Assembly: GCF_029017505.1 (NCBI RefSeq)
Contig: NZ_JAQGEI010000033.1
Location: forward strand, 1 to 64,000
Reading direction: 5' to 3'
DNA length: 64,000 nucleotides
Source of the DNA: Sedimenticola hydrogenitrophicus
Lineage (GTDB): Bacteria; Pseudomonadota; Gammaproteobacteria; Chromatiales; Chromatiaceae
The first letter of the stretch is position 1, and each line of letters opens with the position of its first letter. The notes below the pieces were generated by a model that was not told the origin of the DNA, made no database searches, and was given only the letters and a program-made list of their open reading frames with translations. Of the stretch, positions 27,457 to 35,470 are shown one piece after another. Both the position numbers and the translations under genes were made by a program.

Positions 27457-29766
27457 TTATGCCTCCTGTTGCTGTAGGAACTCACTAGCCGCCTTCGCGA
27501 TCTGATCTGCAATGGCTTTGGGTGAGCTGGTCTTTACCTGGTCAGGCGATAAGGCCGCCGGATTCACGATCACCACACTGTCTTTCATCCCCATGGACAA
27601 AGAGATCCGCTTGCCGGCGTTCACCATCCCGGCCCGCTCGATAGCCTTAGTCAAATGGGCTTCGTTTCCGATCGCCATGCCGACGAAATGCCGGATATTG
27701 CTGCGCCCGGCGACATCTCCCGGCCATGTCTCCTTGAACTCCATCACTGCCTTATCGGTCTCGCTCATCATCGAGCCCAGGGCGCGGCGCTTTGCATCGC
27801 TCATCGGTGCATGTTCGCCCGGGTTGAAGTCGGATAGATCGACCTGCTCCAAATACCGGCGAACCGATCCGATAAAGTGCGGCTGATCCACAAGGTCATA
27901 AAGCCAAGCGTAATACTCCGGGTTTTGCCGCTGGGTCGGATTCTCGATCACGATCACGCGCCGGTCGTTGTTCTCGAAAGGGAGCGCATCGTAATGGTTG
28001 GAGAACATCAGCCAGCGGCAGCAGTTCTTTTCGACTGTCTGCAAGCCGTACTTGGTGTCTATGTGGCGGTGCTCCTCGGTGATCAGGCTCTTGAGGCGCT
28101 CGCCTCGCAAGTGCCGATTCTCGCCCAGGCCCTCGCGCGTCTCGTCCACCACGGCAAGCAGTTTTTGAGACAGACGACCGTTAAACTTGTTGTCCAGGAT
28201 CGGCCCGAGTGAGATCCCCGCGGCGACGTACCCACGCAAGACGCGAACCATCACAGAGCCTAGAAGGTTGCGCCCGATCCCCGTCTGCTCGGTGATCATC
28301 AGGTAGCAGGTATGGGGCAGCTCTGCGGGGTGTTGGACAATATGAGCCAGCCATTGAATGAGGCGGCGGCGCTCGGCCTCCACCGGCACCAGATAGGCAA
28401 TGTGCTGCTCGAACGGGGCCGCCCATTCCGGCCAGTTCTCCGGCGCTGCGAGGGGCCGCAATCCCCGCCAGATGTTGAAGGCGCGAGTATTCCCGTTGAC
28501 CACTTCCGGCGGCTTGCAGATCTGGGGCTCGCCAGGAACCCAGGCCAATACATCGACTGAGACGCGGTCCGGCGATTCCATCCAGATCTTGAGGGCGGAG
28601 CCTTCTTTCTCCTTCCCGGCGTCAGTGGTCCGGCGGTGTTTACTCGCGGCGAACGTACCCGCTGCAGCGTCCTTTTTTCTGACTCGCCCGGTCACGCTAT
28701 GGACCACCCCGCCGTTGTCCTCGATATAAACCAACTCCCGGCGCATCTCCTCCAGCGTCATCACGGTTGGGATGGGCAGCTCGTCGACCTCTTCGCCGAT
28801 CCGCGCATTCTCTGTGACCTGTGCGGCGCGGCGCTCGGCCTCAAGCTGTGTTTGCACGGGTCGTACGGCATCCATCCCGCCTGCCATTTGGATCAGCGTA
28901 CCCATTCCGATATTGGTCGGCGGGCTGCTGCGGTAGTGGCTCCAGCGTGCGTCTACCGTGTCATCCGTCTTGCCAGTGTAGGGCAGGCGGTCGGACCACT
29001 CGCGCCAGGCTTCGAGCCCTTCATCAGATCCGCCCGTGGCGTTATAGACCGCCATGCCGATGCGGTTCCACCGCTCCCAGTCCGGCCCGTTGTTGTCGAT
29101 CAACCTTAACGCGGCGCGTACCTGGTCAATGCCTCCGCTGGCCCGCTTTGGCAGCAGGGCGAGCGGATCGCTCGGACCGATGCGCGGCTGGGCCGCCGGC
29201 GGCCCGGTGAACTCCAGCTGCTCGACACCGGGCAGCACGTCCAGCCGGGTGCCCGGCACGTGGATCACCTCGTAGGCCACGCCAGCCACGCGCCCCACAT
29301 AGAACGCTTGGGACGCGGTGAACGACTCCCCGGCCAGTACGCCACCCAGCACCGTGTTCAGCTTGCCTAGCAGCTCGTGGCGCTCGGGGATAGTGTGGGC
29401 TTGGGCGAACGGCGCAATGACGCGCCACCGGTTGCCCTTGATGCCGTGGCTGGGTGTGGTAACGATGACCGCCTCGATGTCCATCATCTGCAACAGAGTG
29501 GCCGCCGTGGTCGGGGCCATCTCGCCCGCGTCATAATCGCCAATCGCGCCGGTCGCCTCCAGGATGTTGGCATCATGGCGCAAGCTGTTTTTAGCGGTCC
29601 GGCGTTCGCCGTAACGGTTCATCGAGATGAGCGGGCAGGCATCCTTATTGGGGTACACCGGCAGACCCCGGATCCATTCAGCCATGCCGCCCATAGACGT
29701 GGCGTATTCGGTAGCGGTCGATCCGCTGAGATTGGGGAATAGGGTAAACGTCAGCGGGTTATTCAT
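27457..29766 (-). CDS. Island primase-helicase (NrS-1 polymerase-like, PriCT_2 and DUF5906 SF3-type helicase)
   Basis: 769 residues. Residues 1-200 look like a divergent primase-polymerase region. Residues of about 215-300 match PriCT_2 (QVRAALRLIDNNGPDWERWNRIGMAVY). The C-terminal half resembles the D5/DUF5906 helicase (LMITEQTGIGRNLLGSVM near residue 490, LLAVVDETREG, then RWLMFSNHYDALPFENNDRR). The Walker A position normally held by Lys is Arg (GIGRN). It should start and unwind DNA for island replication. Confidence 0.8.
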   Translation of the reverse strand: MNNPLTFTLFPNLSGSTATEYATSMGGMAEWIRGLPVYPNKDACPLISMNRYGERRTAKNSLRHDANILEATGAIGDYDAGEMAPTTAATLLQMMDIEAVIVTTPSHGIKGNRWRVIAPFAQAHTIPERHELLGKLNTVLGGVLAGESFTASQAFYVGRVAGVAYEVIHVPGTRLDVLPGVEQLEFTGPPAAQPRIGPSDPLALLPKRASGGIDQVRAALRLIDNNGPDWERWNRIGMAVYNATGGSDEGLEAWREWSDRLPYTGKTDDTVDARWSHYRSSPPTNIGMGTLIQMAGGMDAVRPVQTQLEAERRAAQVTENARIGEEVDELPIPTVMTLEEMRRELVYIEDNGGVVHSVTGRVRKKDAAAGTFAASKHRRTTDAGKEKEGSALKIWMESPDRVSVDVLAWVPGEPQICKPPEVVNGNTRAFNIWRGLRPLAAPENWPEWAAPFEQHIAYLVPVEAERRRLIQWLAHIVQHPAELPHTCYLMITEQTGIGRNLLGSVMVRVLRGYVAAGISLGPILDNKFNGRLSQKLLAVVDETREGLGENRHLRGERLKSLITEEHRHIDTKYGLQTVEKNCCRWLMFSNHYDALPFENNDRRVIVIENPTQRQNPEYYAWLYDLVDQPHFIGSVRRYLEQVDLSDFNPGEHAPMSDAKRRALGSMMSETDKAVMEFKETWPGDVAGRSNIRHFVGMAIGNEAHLTKAIERAGMVNAGKRISLSMGMKDSVVIVNPAALSPDQVKTSSPKAIADQIAKAASEFLQQQEA

Positions 29767-30125
29767 AGCAGTCGCCCTCTACCCAGGCGAACATCCTTGC
29801 CGTGATGAGCCTGGATGCCGATCAATATGCGCAAGGCGATTTTGAAGAAGCCGTAACGGATCGCCTCATCGGTTGCCGCCTCCATCTTCTCCCAGGCCGC
29901 GATGAACTCAGCCGCCGCTAGCGCGGCCACAGTTGTTCGGTATGTGACGGGCCGCCGGCGGCCCGTCAGAAATGAATAAGCCATATCCGCCCGATAGTAG
30001 CTGTCTAATTGACTAGGCGGACAATTCGGAATACGCTTACCGGGCAGTTTATAGAAGTTATCTTCGCCCCCGTTGCCCGATGCCGCCAAGCTCCCGGGCC
30101 GGGGGTTTCTCATTTTATCATCCAT
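29763..30125 (-). CDS. Hypothetical island protein
   Basis: About 120 residues from ATG 30125 (MDDKMRNPRPGSLAASGNGG), adjacent to the alpA-like stop and overlapping the primase start. The C-terminal half is helical (EFIAAWEKMEAATDEAIRYG). No family recognised. Close packing with alpA and primase suggests a replication or regulatory accessory. Confidence 0.6.
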   Translation of the reverse strand: MDDKMRNPRPGSLAASGNGGEDNFYKLPGKRIPNCPPSQLDSYYRADMAYSFLTGRRRPVTYRTTVAALAAAEFIAAWEKMEAATDEAIRYGFFKIALRILIGIQAHHGKDVRLGRGRLL

Positions 30126-30126
30126 G

Positions 30127-30378
30127 TCATTCTGCTCCCTCGCTGGTGGACTGCTTCGCGTTCTCTTCGATCCAGGCCAGCACATCATCGGCACGGTACC
30201 GAACATGGCGCCCCAGCTTAACGAAGCGCGGGCCTTCGCCTGCCCAGCGGGCGCGCTCGCACCATGCCGTGCTTTTGTTCAGGTAGGCAGCAAGATCCTT
30301 CTGAGTGAGAAGGCGCGGGAGTGAAACAACAGCCTCGGGGGGAACGGTGTTCCCGGTGGGGGTGGTATGGGTTTGCAT
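30127..30378 (-). CDS. AlpA/excisionase-like helix-turn-helix protein
   Basis: 83 residues with a MerR-like winged-helix motif: LLTQKDLAAYLNKSTAWCER, then GPRFVKLGRHVRYRADDVLAWIE. Proteins of this type act as excisionases or as activators of integrase and replication genes in P4-like satellites. It could bind the repeated 18-nt site, but that is inference. Confidence 0.85.
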   Translation of the reverse strand: MQTHTTPTGNTVPPEAVVSLPRLLTQKDLAAYLNKSTAWCERARWAGEGPRFVKLGRHVRYRADDVLAWIEENAKQSTSEGAE

Positions 30379-30459
30379 ATCGGATTCTCCGCTGTTCGTG
30401 ATTGACAGGGGTAGAATCCGATTTGTTCGGGGTAAGTGGCGGGATTAAACCTCCCTGGT

Positions 30460-30990
30460 TTAATCCCTATCTTTTTTATCGGATCGTTCGCTCTGCATTT
30501 GGACAGCGGCGAAAGTTGATAGCAATGTTTGCTGCATCTTTTCAAGATCGGGAAGTATGAGTGGACGACATGCCGCTTCTGCCCACACCTTGGGATCGTA
30601 CCCATCTGTTTTAAGCTCTTTGATCGCAAGCTTGCGGTATTTCTCCGCTGTCGATATTTCGATTCCTTCATCAGCTGCAACAGCCGCGGCGGCTTCTGTG
30701 TAGCTCTTAGCCCTGCCTGTGCGCTTGAGTCTCTCCATGCTCAAGAAGATTCGGATCCGCTGGTTTTTCTGATCATCTGTCAGTGGCGGTCTTCCGCCGA
30801 CTGGATCCGATAAGCCAAAAGCCCGTTTTGGCTCTACACCATCGATCATCTGCGAAAGACACTCCCCCAGCCATACGCCAACATCAGGATTTAGCGGTAT
30901 CCCCCGCTTCAATGAATCGGCAGCGTACTTCAATAGGAAGTCAGCGGCGGAAATATCCCCTTTCTCAGCATCGTCTACAGTCTCCTTCAC
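30460..30990 (-). CDS. Hypothetical protein coupled to the integrase gene
   Basis: 176 residues. Its ATG overlaps the integrase stop (ATGA). The sequence starts MKETVDDAEKGDISAADFLL. A middle region reading FGLSDPVGGRPPLTDDQKNQ, then RAKSYTEAAAAVAADEGIEISTAEKYRKL, looks like a helix-turn-helix, so a DNA-binding role is possible. No family recognised. Confidence 0.65.
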   Translation of the reverse strand: MKETVDDAEKGDISAADFLLKYAADSLKRGIPLNPDVGVWLGECLSQMIDGVEPKRAFGLSDPVGGRPPLTDDQKNQRIRIFLSMERLKRTGRAKSYTEAAAAVAADEGIEISTAEKYRKLAIKELKTDGYDPKVWAEAACRPLILPDLEKMQQTLLSTFAAVQMQSERSDKKDRD

Positions 30991-32258
30991 GCCCGCTTCC
31001 TCCCGCGGATAGCAGTTACCTTGCCCCTCGGTTGCGTCAGCATCCCGTGGAGCTTCTGCAGGGCGTCCAGCTTCTCGTCGAAGAAGTCGTGATGCTGGTA
31101 GTGGCGCTGCTGGATGCCGCCCATCCCGTGGCTGAGAAGATGCGCCAGAACGTCAGAGCTCACGCTGTAGGGCTTGGCGATCAACCGTGTCTCGATGGTG
31201 GCGCGGATGGCGCCGGCGGTGAAGGGTTCGCCCTCCAGCTCTCCGGCTTCCTGCATCGCCGCGCAGATCCCTTTGGTCTGGTCATTGAAGTACGCCATAT
31301 GAACCGGGGACAGTCCGCCATCACAGGAAAAGACGTACTCCCCGCCGCCGGTGATCTTGTCGATGGCCTCCAGGGCCTCGGGGAGCAGGGGCACCACATG
31401 GCGCCGCGGCTTTGCCCTCCTCCCCTTCCGGTCCCATATCGTCAGGGACGGGGCATCGCGATCAATGTCGGCCAGGGTGACGCGCGCGAGCTGCTGCTGG
31501 CGCTGGCCGCCGGTCAGGACGTGGAGCAGGGCCAAGGAGCGCTTGGGCTCGGGTAGCCCTTGGACGTGCTTCCAGTAGGCCCGGAACTCTGCCAGCGATA
31601 ACGCCCGGTCTTTGGCGTTGCTGGAGCCCTTCACCTTCCGCATGTCTCGGGCCGGGTTGGAGGTTATTCCCAGCTTTCGCATGGACGCGGGCATATTCAC
31701 ATCACCCCGGGCGTTTATCGCCTCAGAAAAGGCGGTCCGAATATAGCTGCGGACCTTGTCGGCCTGCCGGGGTTTCCCATCGTCTTTCAGACTCCCGACG
31801 ATATCCATGCAATCGTCCAGCGTGATCGTGTTGGCTGGCTTCTTCCACAGTTTCGGGAAGGCGGTTTCTATGTCCTTGCTGATCGCGTTGCTCACTGCCT
31901 TGGCGGAAACTTTGCCCTGCTGCTCCAGCAGCTCCACATAGGCTTCGAGCAGATCGCCAAAGGTCGAGCCGGCGGCCTTCCCTTCTTTCTTCCGTGTCGG
32001 GTCTTGCCCCAGCTCCAGCATGGAAGCGATCCGCTTGGCCTCCTTACGGGCTGTCTCGGCAGTGATGCGCCCCAGCTTCCCGATGGTGATCTTCTTGGCC
32101 CTGCCGTTCAGCCGGCCCTGGTAGAAGAAGGAGCGAGACCCGCCGGGAGACACTCGGACCCCAAACCCCGTGATGTCCTTGTCCCAGTAAATCGCCTGCA
32201 CACCCTCAACCGGCTGCAGCCTCTCAACGGTCGTTTTGCTCAGTTTCAACTTGCCCAT
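30987..32258 (-). CDS. Tyrosine-recombinase integrase of the island
   Basis: About 423 residues from ATG 32258 (MGKLKLSKTTVERLQP), with GAGGGA upstream. It has a DUF4102-like N-terminus and core-binding domain, and a catalytic domain with Arg in TGGQRQQQL, Arg in AGAIRATIETRL, His in LLSHGMGG and nucleophile Tyr in QQRHYQHHDF. The usual His of the second box (HxLR) is Ala, as in some phage and island integrases. It lies at the right end reading inward, 145 bases from attR, and should recombine the 17-bp core in the anticodon arm. Confidence 0.93.
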   Translation of the reverse strand: MGKLKLSKTTVERLQPVEGVQAIYWDKDITGFGVRVSPGGSRSFFYQGRLNGRAKKITIGKLGRITAETARKEAKRIASMLELGQDPTRKKEGKAAGSTFGDLLEAYVELLEQQGKVSAKAVSNAISKDIETAFPKLWKKPANTITLDDCMDIVGSLKDDGKPRQADKVRSYIRTAFSEAINARGDVNMPASMRKLGITSNPARDMRKVKGSSNAKDRALSLAEFRAYWKHVQGLPEPKRSLALLHVLTGGQRQQQLARVTLADIDRDAPSLTIWDRKGRRAKPRRHVVPLLPEALEAIDKITGGGEYVFSCDGGLSPVHMAYFNDQTKGICAAMQEAGELEGEPFTAGAIRATIETRLIAKPYSVSSDVLAHLLSHGMGGIQQRHYQHHDFFDEKLDALQKLHGMLTQPRGKVTAIRGRKRA

Positions 32259-32280
32259 GCTTAGTCCCTCGGGTTGAATA

Positions 32281-32298
32281 TGTAGCAAATAGGTAGCA
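32281..32298. promoter_or_regulatory. Shared 18-nt operator-like site ahead of the integrase gene
   Basis: TGTAGCAAATAGGTAGCA, exact reverse complement of 27006-27023, 23 bases before the integrase start. The TATGTAGCA at 32279-32287 overlapping it matches the left-end repeat at 23512-23520. Further ACT(G/T)AAAAATAG repeats lie at 32349-32360 and 32375-32386. Confidence 0.5.
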
Positions 32299-32402
32299 GC
32301 CTTGATGAAACAGCCGCGTACACATTAGGGACTAATCATAGATAAGTTACTGAAAAATAGCAATTGTTAGTGCTACTTAAAAATAGTTCAGGATTAACTA
32401 TA

Positions 32403-32461
32403 GGGATTCAAAATCCCCCGGGGGCAACCCCTTGTCGGTTCGAGTCCGACCCTCGGTACCA
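32403..32461 (+). pseudogene. 3' half of host tRNA-Leu(CAA), with attR core
   Basis: Begins with the 17-bp core GGGATTCAAAATCCCCC (32403-32419), then a variable arm (GGGG..CCCC), T arm GTCGG-TTCGAGT-CCGAC, acceptor strand CCTCGGT, discriminator A and CCA. It lacks the acceptor 5' strand and D arm, which are at 23402-23429. The joined halves give a leucine tRNA whose only mismatches are G-U pairs in the acceptor stem. Confidence 0.85.
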
Positions 32462-32466
32462 GTCGC

Positions 32467-32503
32467 AAAAACCCGCTGGGGAACATCCCTCAGCGGGTTT
32501 TTT
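32467..32503 (+). terminator. Terminator of the original tRNA-Leu gene
   Basis: AAACCCGCTG and CAGCGGGTTT form the stem, followed by TTT. It sits six bases after the CCA of the tRNA 3' half, where a tRNA terminator belongs. Confidence 0.85.
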
Positions 32504-33019
32504 CATGTCCAGGAGTCTGTCGGACTTAACGCTGATATGGCACCGGTGAACCCGGTCGCCGGCGGATGACTGTCGGGTGGTTCACAAAATGCGGCAGTAC
32601 CGGCAATAATGCTCAATTAATTGGCAACGCGGCCGATGCAGTGCTATGCCGGGCCTGTCACGCGCGGCAGTCAAAAAAATACAATGCCGAAAGGCCTGGT
32701 AGGAGTATTACGCAATTGTTCTAAATTCGCGGTGGCGGGGCTGGCACCTTCTGTCGAGGGACGCCGTTAACCCATCCATGGGGGCTCGCTGCCGCCATCC
32801 CTGGCGGCAGACGCCCTCGACAGAAGGCACCAGCCCCTCCGAACAAACGTGTAATGCTCCCGGCCTGGTTCCCGCTTTTGTTCAATGAGTTACAGGTAGT
32901 CCCGCTGTTCCAGGCAAGCGTTCGACAGGGCCGTCTTGTGCCCGAAACTTCCCCTGCGGCATTGATCGAACAACTAATAATGAGAGGGGCCAAAGCCCAA
33001 GAGAGAGGATGAGATAGCG
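32504..33019. other. Non-coding stretch between the island and the substrate-binding protein
   Basis: 516 bases with no supportable gene. The only structure recognised is the long inverted repeat at 32737-32837. A promoter for the gene at 33020 is expected in the last 150 bases but is not clear. Confidence 0.4.
32737..32837. repeat. Long palindromic intergenic repeat
   Basis: Two 24-nt arms (GGGGCTGGCACCTTCTGTC, then GAGGG, and the reverse complement at 32814-32837) differ at two positions. Between them lies a GCTGCCGCC with GGCGGCAG inner hairpin. No coding capacity. A single copy in this window. Confidence 0.6.
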
Positions 33020-34384
33020 ATGACAGATCACCGTTCTGACAAGTTCAGTACCCTTTCCCGGCGTGGATTCATAAAGCTGGGGGCCGCCTCGGTGGCCGCG
33101 GCCGGTTCCCCCCTGTTCTTTATCAAGGACGCCTGGGCCGAGAACGCGGTCGGCAACTATCCGGTCAGGGGCAGCAGTGTGAAGTTCGGCTTCAACTACC
33201 CGCAGAGCGGTGCCTACGCCGACGAGGGGACCGATGAGGGGCGTGCCTACAAACTGGCCGTCCAGCACATCAACAACGGCGGCGGCATGCTCAACACCCT
33301 GCAACCGCTTGCGCTAAAGGGCAACGGGGTGCTGGGGAAAAAAGTCGAATATGTGATTGGCGATACCCAATCCAGCCCGGGGCCGGCGCGCACCAGTGCG
33401 CGCCGCATGATCGAGCAGGACGGCGTCATCATGTTCTCCGGCGGCTCCTCCAGCGCGGTGGCCATCGCCCAGCAATACCTGGCCCAGGAGAAAGGGGTCA
33501 TCTTTATGTGCGGGCTGACCCACTCCAACGACACCACGGGCAAGGACCGGCGCCGCTACGGCTTCCGGCACTTCTTCAACGCCTACATGAGCGGCAAGGC
33601 GCTGGCGCCGGTACTGGCACGGAATTACGGCAAGGACCGGCGTGCCTTCCACCTGACCGCCGACTACTCCTGGGGACGCACCCAGTACGCCTCGATGAAG
33701 GAGTTCACCGAGCAGGAGGGCTGGACCACGGTGAACAACATCATGACGCCGCTGGGATCGAACGACTTCTCCATGTTCATCACCGCCATCCTCAACTCCG
33801 ACGCCGATGTGCTGATCCTCAACCACTACGGCAAGGACATGGTGAACTCCCTGTCCCAGGCGGTGGAGTTCGGCCTGCGCGATCTGCAGAAGAATGGCAA
33901 GAACATCGAGGTGGTGGTGCCCCTGTTCAGCCGGGTGATGGCCAAGGGTGCCGGGGCCGCCAATATCGACGGCGTGTACGGCACCACCGGCTGGAACTGG
34001 ACCCTGCAGGACCCGGGCTCACAGGCCTTCGTGAAGAGCTTCACCAAGGCGTACGGTTTCCCGCCGTCACAGGCCGCCCACACCTGCTATGTGCAGACCC
34101 TGCTGTACGCCAACGCCTGCGAGAAGGCGGGCACCTTCTATCCGCCCGAGGTGATCAAGTCCCTGGAAAACTCACGCTACGCCGGCATCGGTCCGGGACA
34201 GACCTTCTACCGGGGAGAAGATCATCAGTGCTTCAAGGACATGCTGGTGATGAAGGGCAATGGACCGGACAGCATGACCGGCCAGTATGACCTGCTGAAG
34301 ACCGTGGAACAGGTGAAGGGCGAGGATACCCTCTACGACCACGCCACCTTCAGCGGCGAACTGGGCCCCTACCTGCCCGCCTGA
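33020..34384 (+). CDS. Tat-exported periplasmic substrate-binding protein (LivJ/urea type)
   Basis: 454 residues. The N-terminus has a twin-arginine signal (SRRGFIKLGAASVAAAG), cleavage likely after AWA. The mature part follows the type I periplasmic-binding fold of branched-chain amino acid and urea receptors: KFGFNYPQSGAYADEG, then VEYVIGDTQSSPGPARTSARRMIE and VIMFSGGSSSAVA. No transporter subunits are adjacent, so the substrate is not indicated. AGAGAGGATGAG precedes the start. Confidence 0.85.
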   Translation: MTDHRSDKFSTLSRRGFIKLGAASVAAAGSPLFFIKDAWAENAVGNYPVRGSSVKFGFNYPQSGAYADEGTDEGRAYKLAVQHINNGGGMLNTLQPLALKGNGVLGKKVEYVIGDTQSSPGPARTSARRMIEQDGVIMFSGGSSSAVAIAQQYLAQEKGVIFMCGLTHSNDTTGKDRRRYGFRHFFNAYMSGKALAPVLARNYGKDRRAFHLTADYSWGRTQYASMKEFTEQEGWTTVNNIMTPLGSNDFSMFITAILNSDADVLILNHYGKDMVNSLSQAVEFGLRDLQKNGKNIEVVVPLFSRVMAKGAGAANIDGVYGTTGWNWTLQDPGSQAFVKSFTKAYGFPPSQAAHTCYVQTLLYANACEKAGTFYPPEVIKSLENSRYAGIGPGQTFYRGEDHQCFKDMLVMKGNGPDSMTGQYDLLKTVEQVKGEDTLYDHATFSGELGPYLPA

Positions 34385-34557
34385 CGGAACCAAATCGTTG
34401 CCGCCCGGTAAGTCGGGCGGCGACTGCTCGACAGATGTGTGAAACCGCGTTACTACCGGGAGGCAGGCCTGATGTAAACACACCCCCGGATGAAGCCTTG
34501 AAAGCCGGCGATCCGCCACCATTATCCTATTTTTAGGAGACCGCCGGACTACCAACC

Positions 34558-35373
34558 ATGAACAGACCCGACCTGCCGCTGATTCTCGAACCCGATGCAC
34601 TCGAACCGCTACTCGGCAACAGTGACCTGCTGGTGGTGGACCTGACCAAGCCTGCCACCTACGCCGAACTGCACATCCCCGGTGCCGTCTATCTCGATTA
34701 CGGGCAGATCATCGCCATGCGCAAGCCGACCATGGGCCTGCTACCGGAAACCGCCGAGCTTGAGCGAATCTTCTCTGCCCTGGGTATTGATGATTCGGTG
34801 CATGTCGTCGCCTACGACGACGAGGGCGGTGGCAAGGCCGGACGGCTGCTCTGGACCCTGGAGGTGATGGGCCACACCCGTTTCTCGCTGCTGAACGGCG
34901 GGCTCCATGCCTGGGCCAATGAGGGTCATCCCCTGGAACAGACCGCGGTAACGCCCAGCCCCAGGCAGTTCCAGGCCCAACCCACCACCGACCCGGTGGC
35001 CGATGGGGACTACATCAAACAGCACCTCGGCGAGACCAGTATCGCCCTGCTCGATGCCCGTAGCGCGGACGAGTACAGCGGCGTCAAGAAATATGCGGAA
35101 AAGGCCGGACACATCCCCGGCGCCATCAACATGGACTGGCTGCTCGCCCTGGACCAGCAGCGCAACCTGCGTCTCAAGCCAGATGCCGATCTGGAACAGA
35201 TGCTGACCGATCTCGGCATCCGCAAAGAGCAGGAGGTGATCACCTACTGCCATACCCATCATCGCTCGTCCCTCACCTATGTGATGCTCAAGGCGCTGGG
35301 GTTCCCGCGGGTGAAGGGCTATCCGGGCTCCTGGTCGGACTGGGGCAACCGCCCGGATACACCGATCGCCTGA
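34558..35373 (+). CDS. Two-domain rhodanese sulfurtransferase
   Basis: 271 residues in two rhodanese domains. The N-terminal domain has Asp in place of the catalytic Cys (VVAYDDEGGG). The C-terminal domain carries the active Cys near residue 231 in ITYCHTHHRSS. It resembles thiosulfate and 3-mercaptopyruvate sulfurtransferases; the CHTHHR loop, rather than CRxGxR or CGSGVT, leaves the donor uncertain. Confidence 0.88.
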   Translation: MNRPDLPLILEPDALEPLLGNSDLLVVDLTKPATYAELHIPGAVYLDYGQIIAMRKPTMGLLPETAELERIFSALGIDDSVHVVAYDDEGGGKAGRLLWTLEVMGHTRFSLLNGGLHAWANEGHPLEQTAVTPSPRQFQAQPTTDPVADGDYIKQHLGETSIALLDARSADEYSGVKKYAEKAGHIPGAINMDWLLALDQQRNLRLKPDADLEQMLTDLGIRKEQEVITYCHTHHRSSLTYVMLKALGFPRVKGYPGSWSDWGNRPDTPIA

Positions 35374-35470
35374 GCACTCGCTCCCGGGACACCTGGGACG
35401 GACGCATTTACCTCACCCGGTGATGCCGGTAGTATCCCCCCACTATCCGCAATCAACGGAACCGCTGTAG

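Larger units (their letters stand above)
23430..32419. mobile_element. 9-kb integrated island in tRNA-Leu(CAA), phage-satellite-like
   Basis: The island is bounded by the 17-bp direct repeat GGGATTCAAAATCCCCC at 23430-23446 and 32403-32419, which is the anticodon arm of the split tRNA. All protein genes read leftward from the integrase at the right end: integrase, unknown, AlpA-like, unknown, primase-helicase, candidate origin, TerS, TerL, two unknowns and a secreted protein. An intact tRNA-Leu(CAA) sits just inside the left end. Portal, capsid, tail and lysis genes are missing. This suits a phage satellite or a strongly reduced prophage. Confidence 0.85.
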
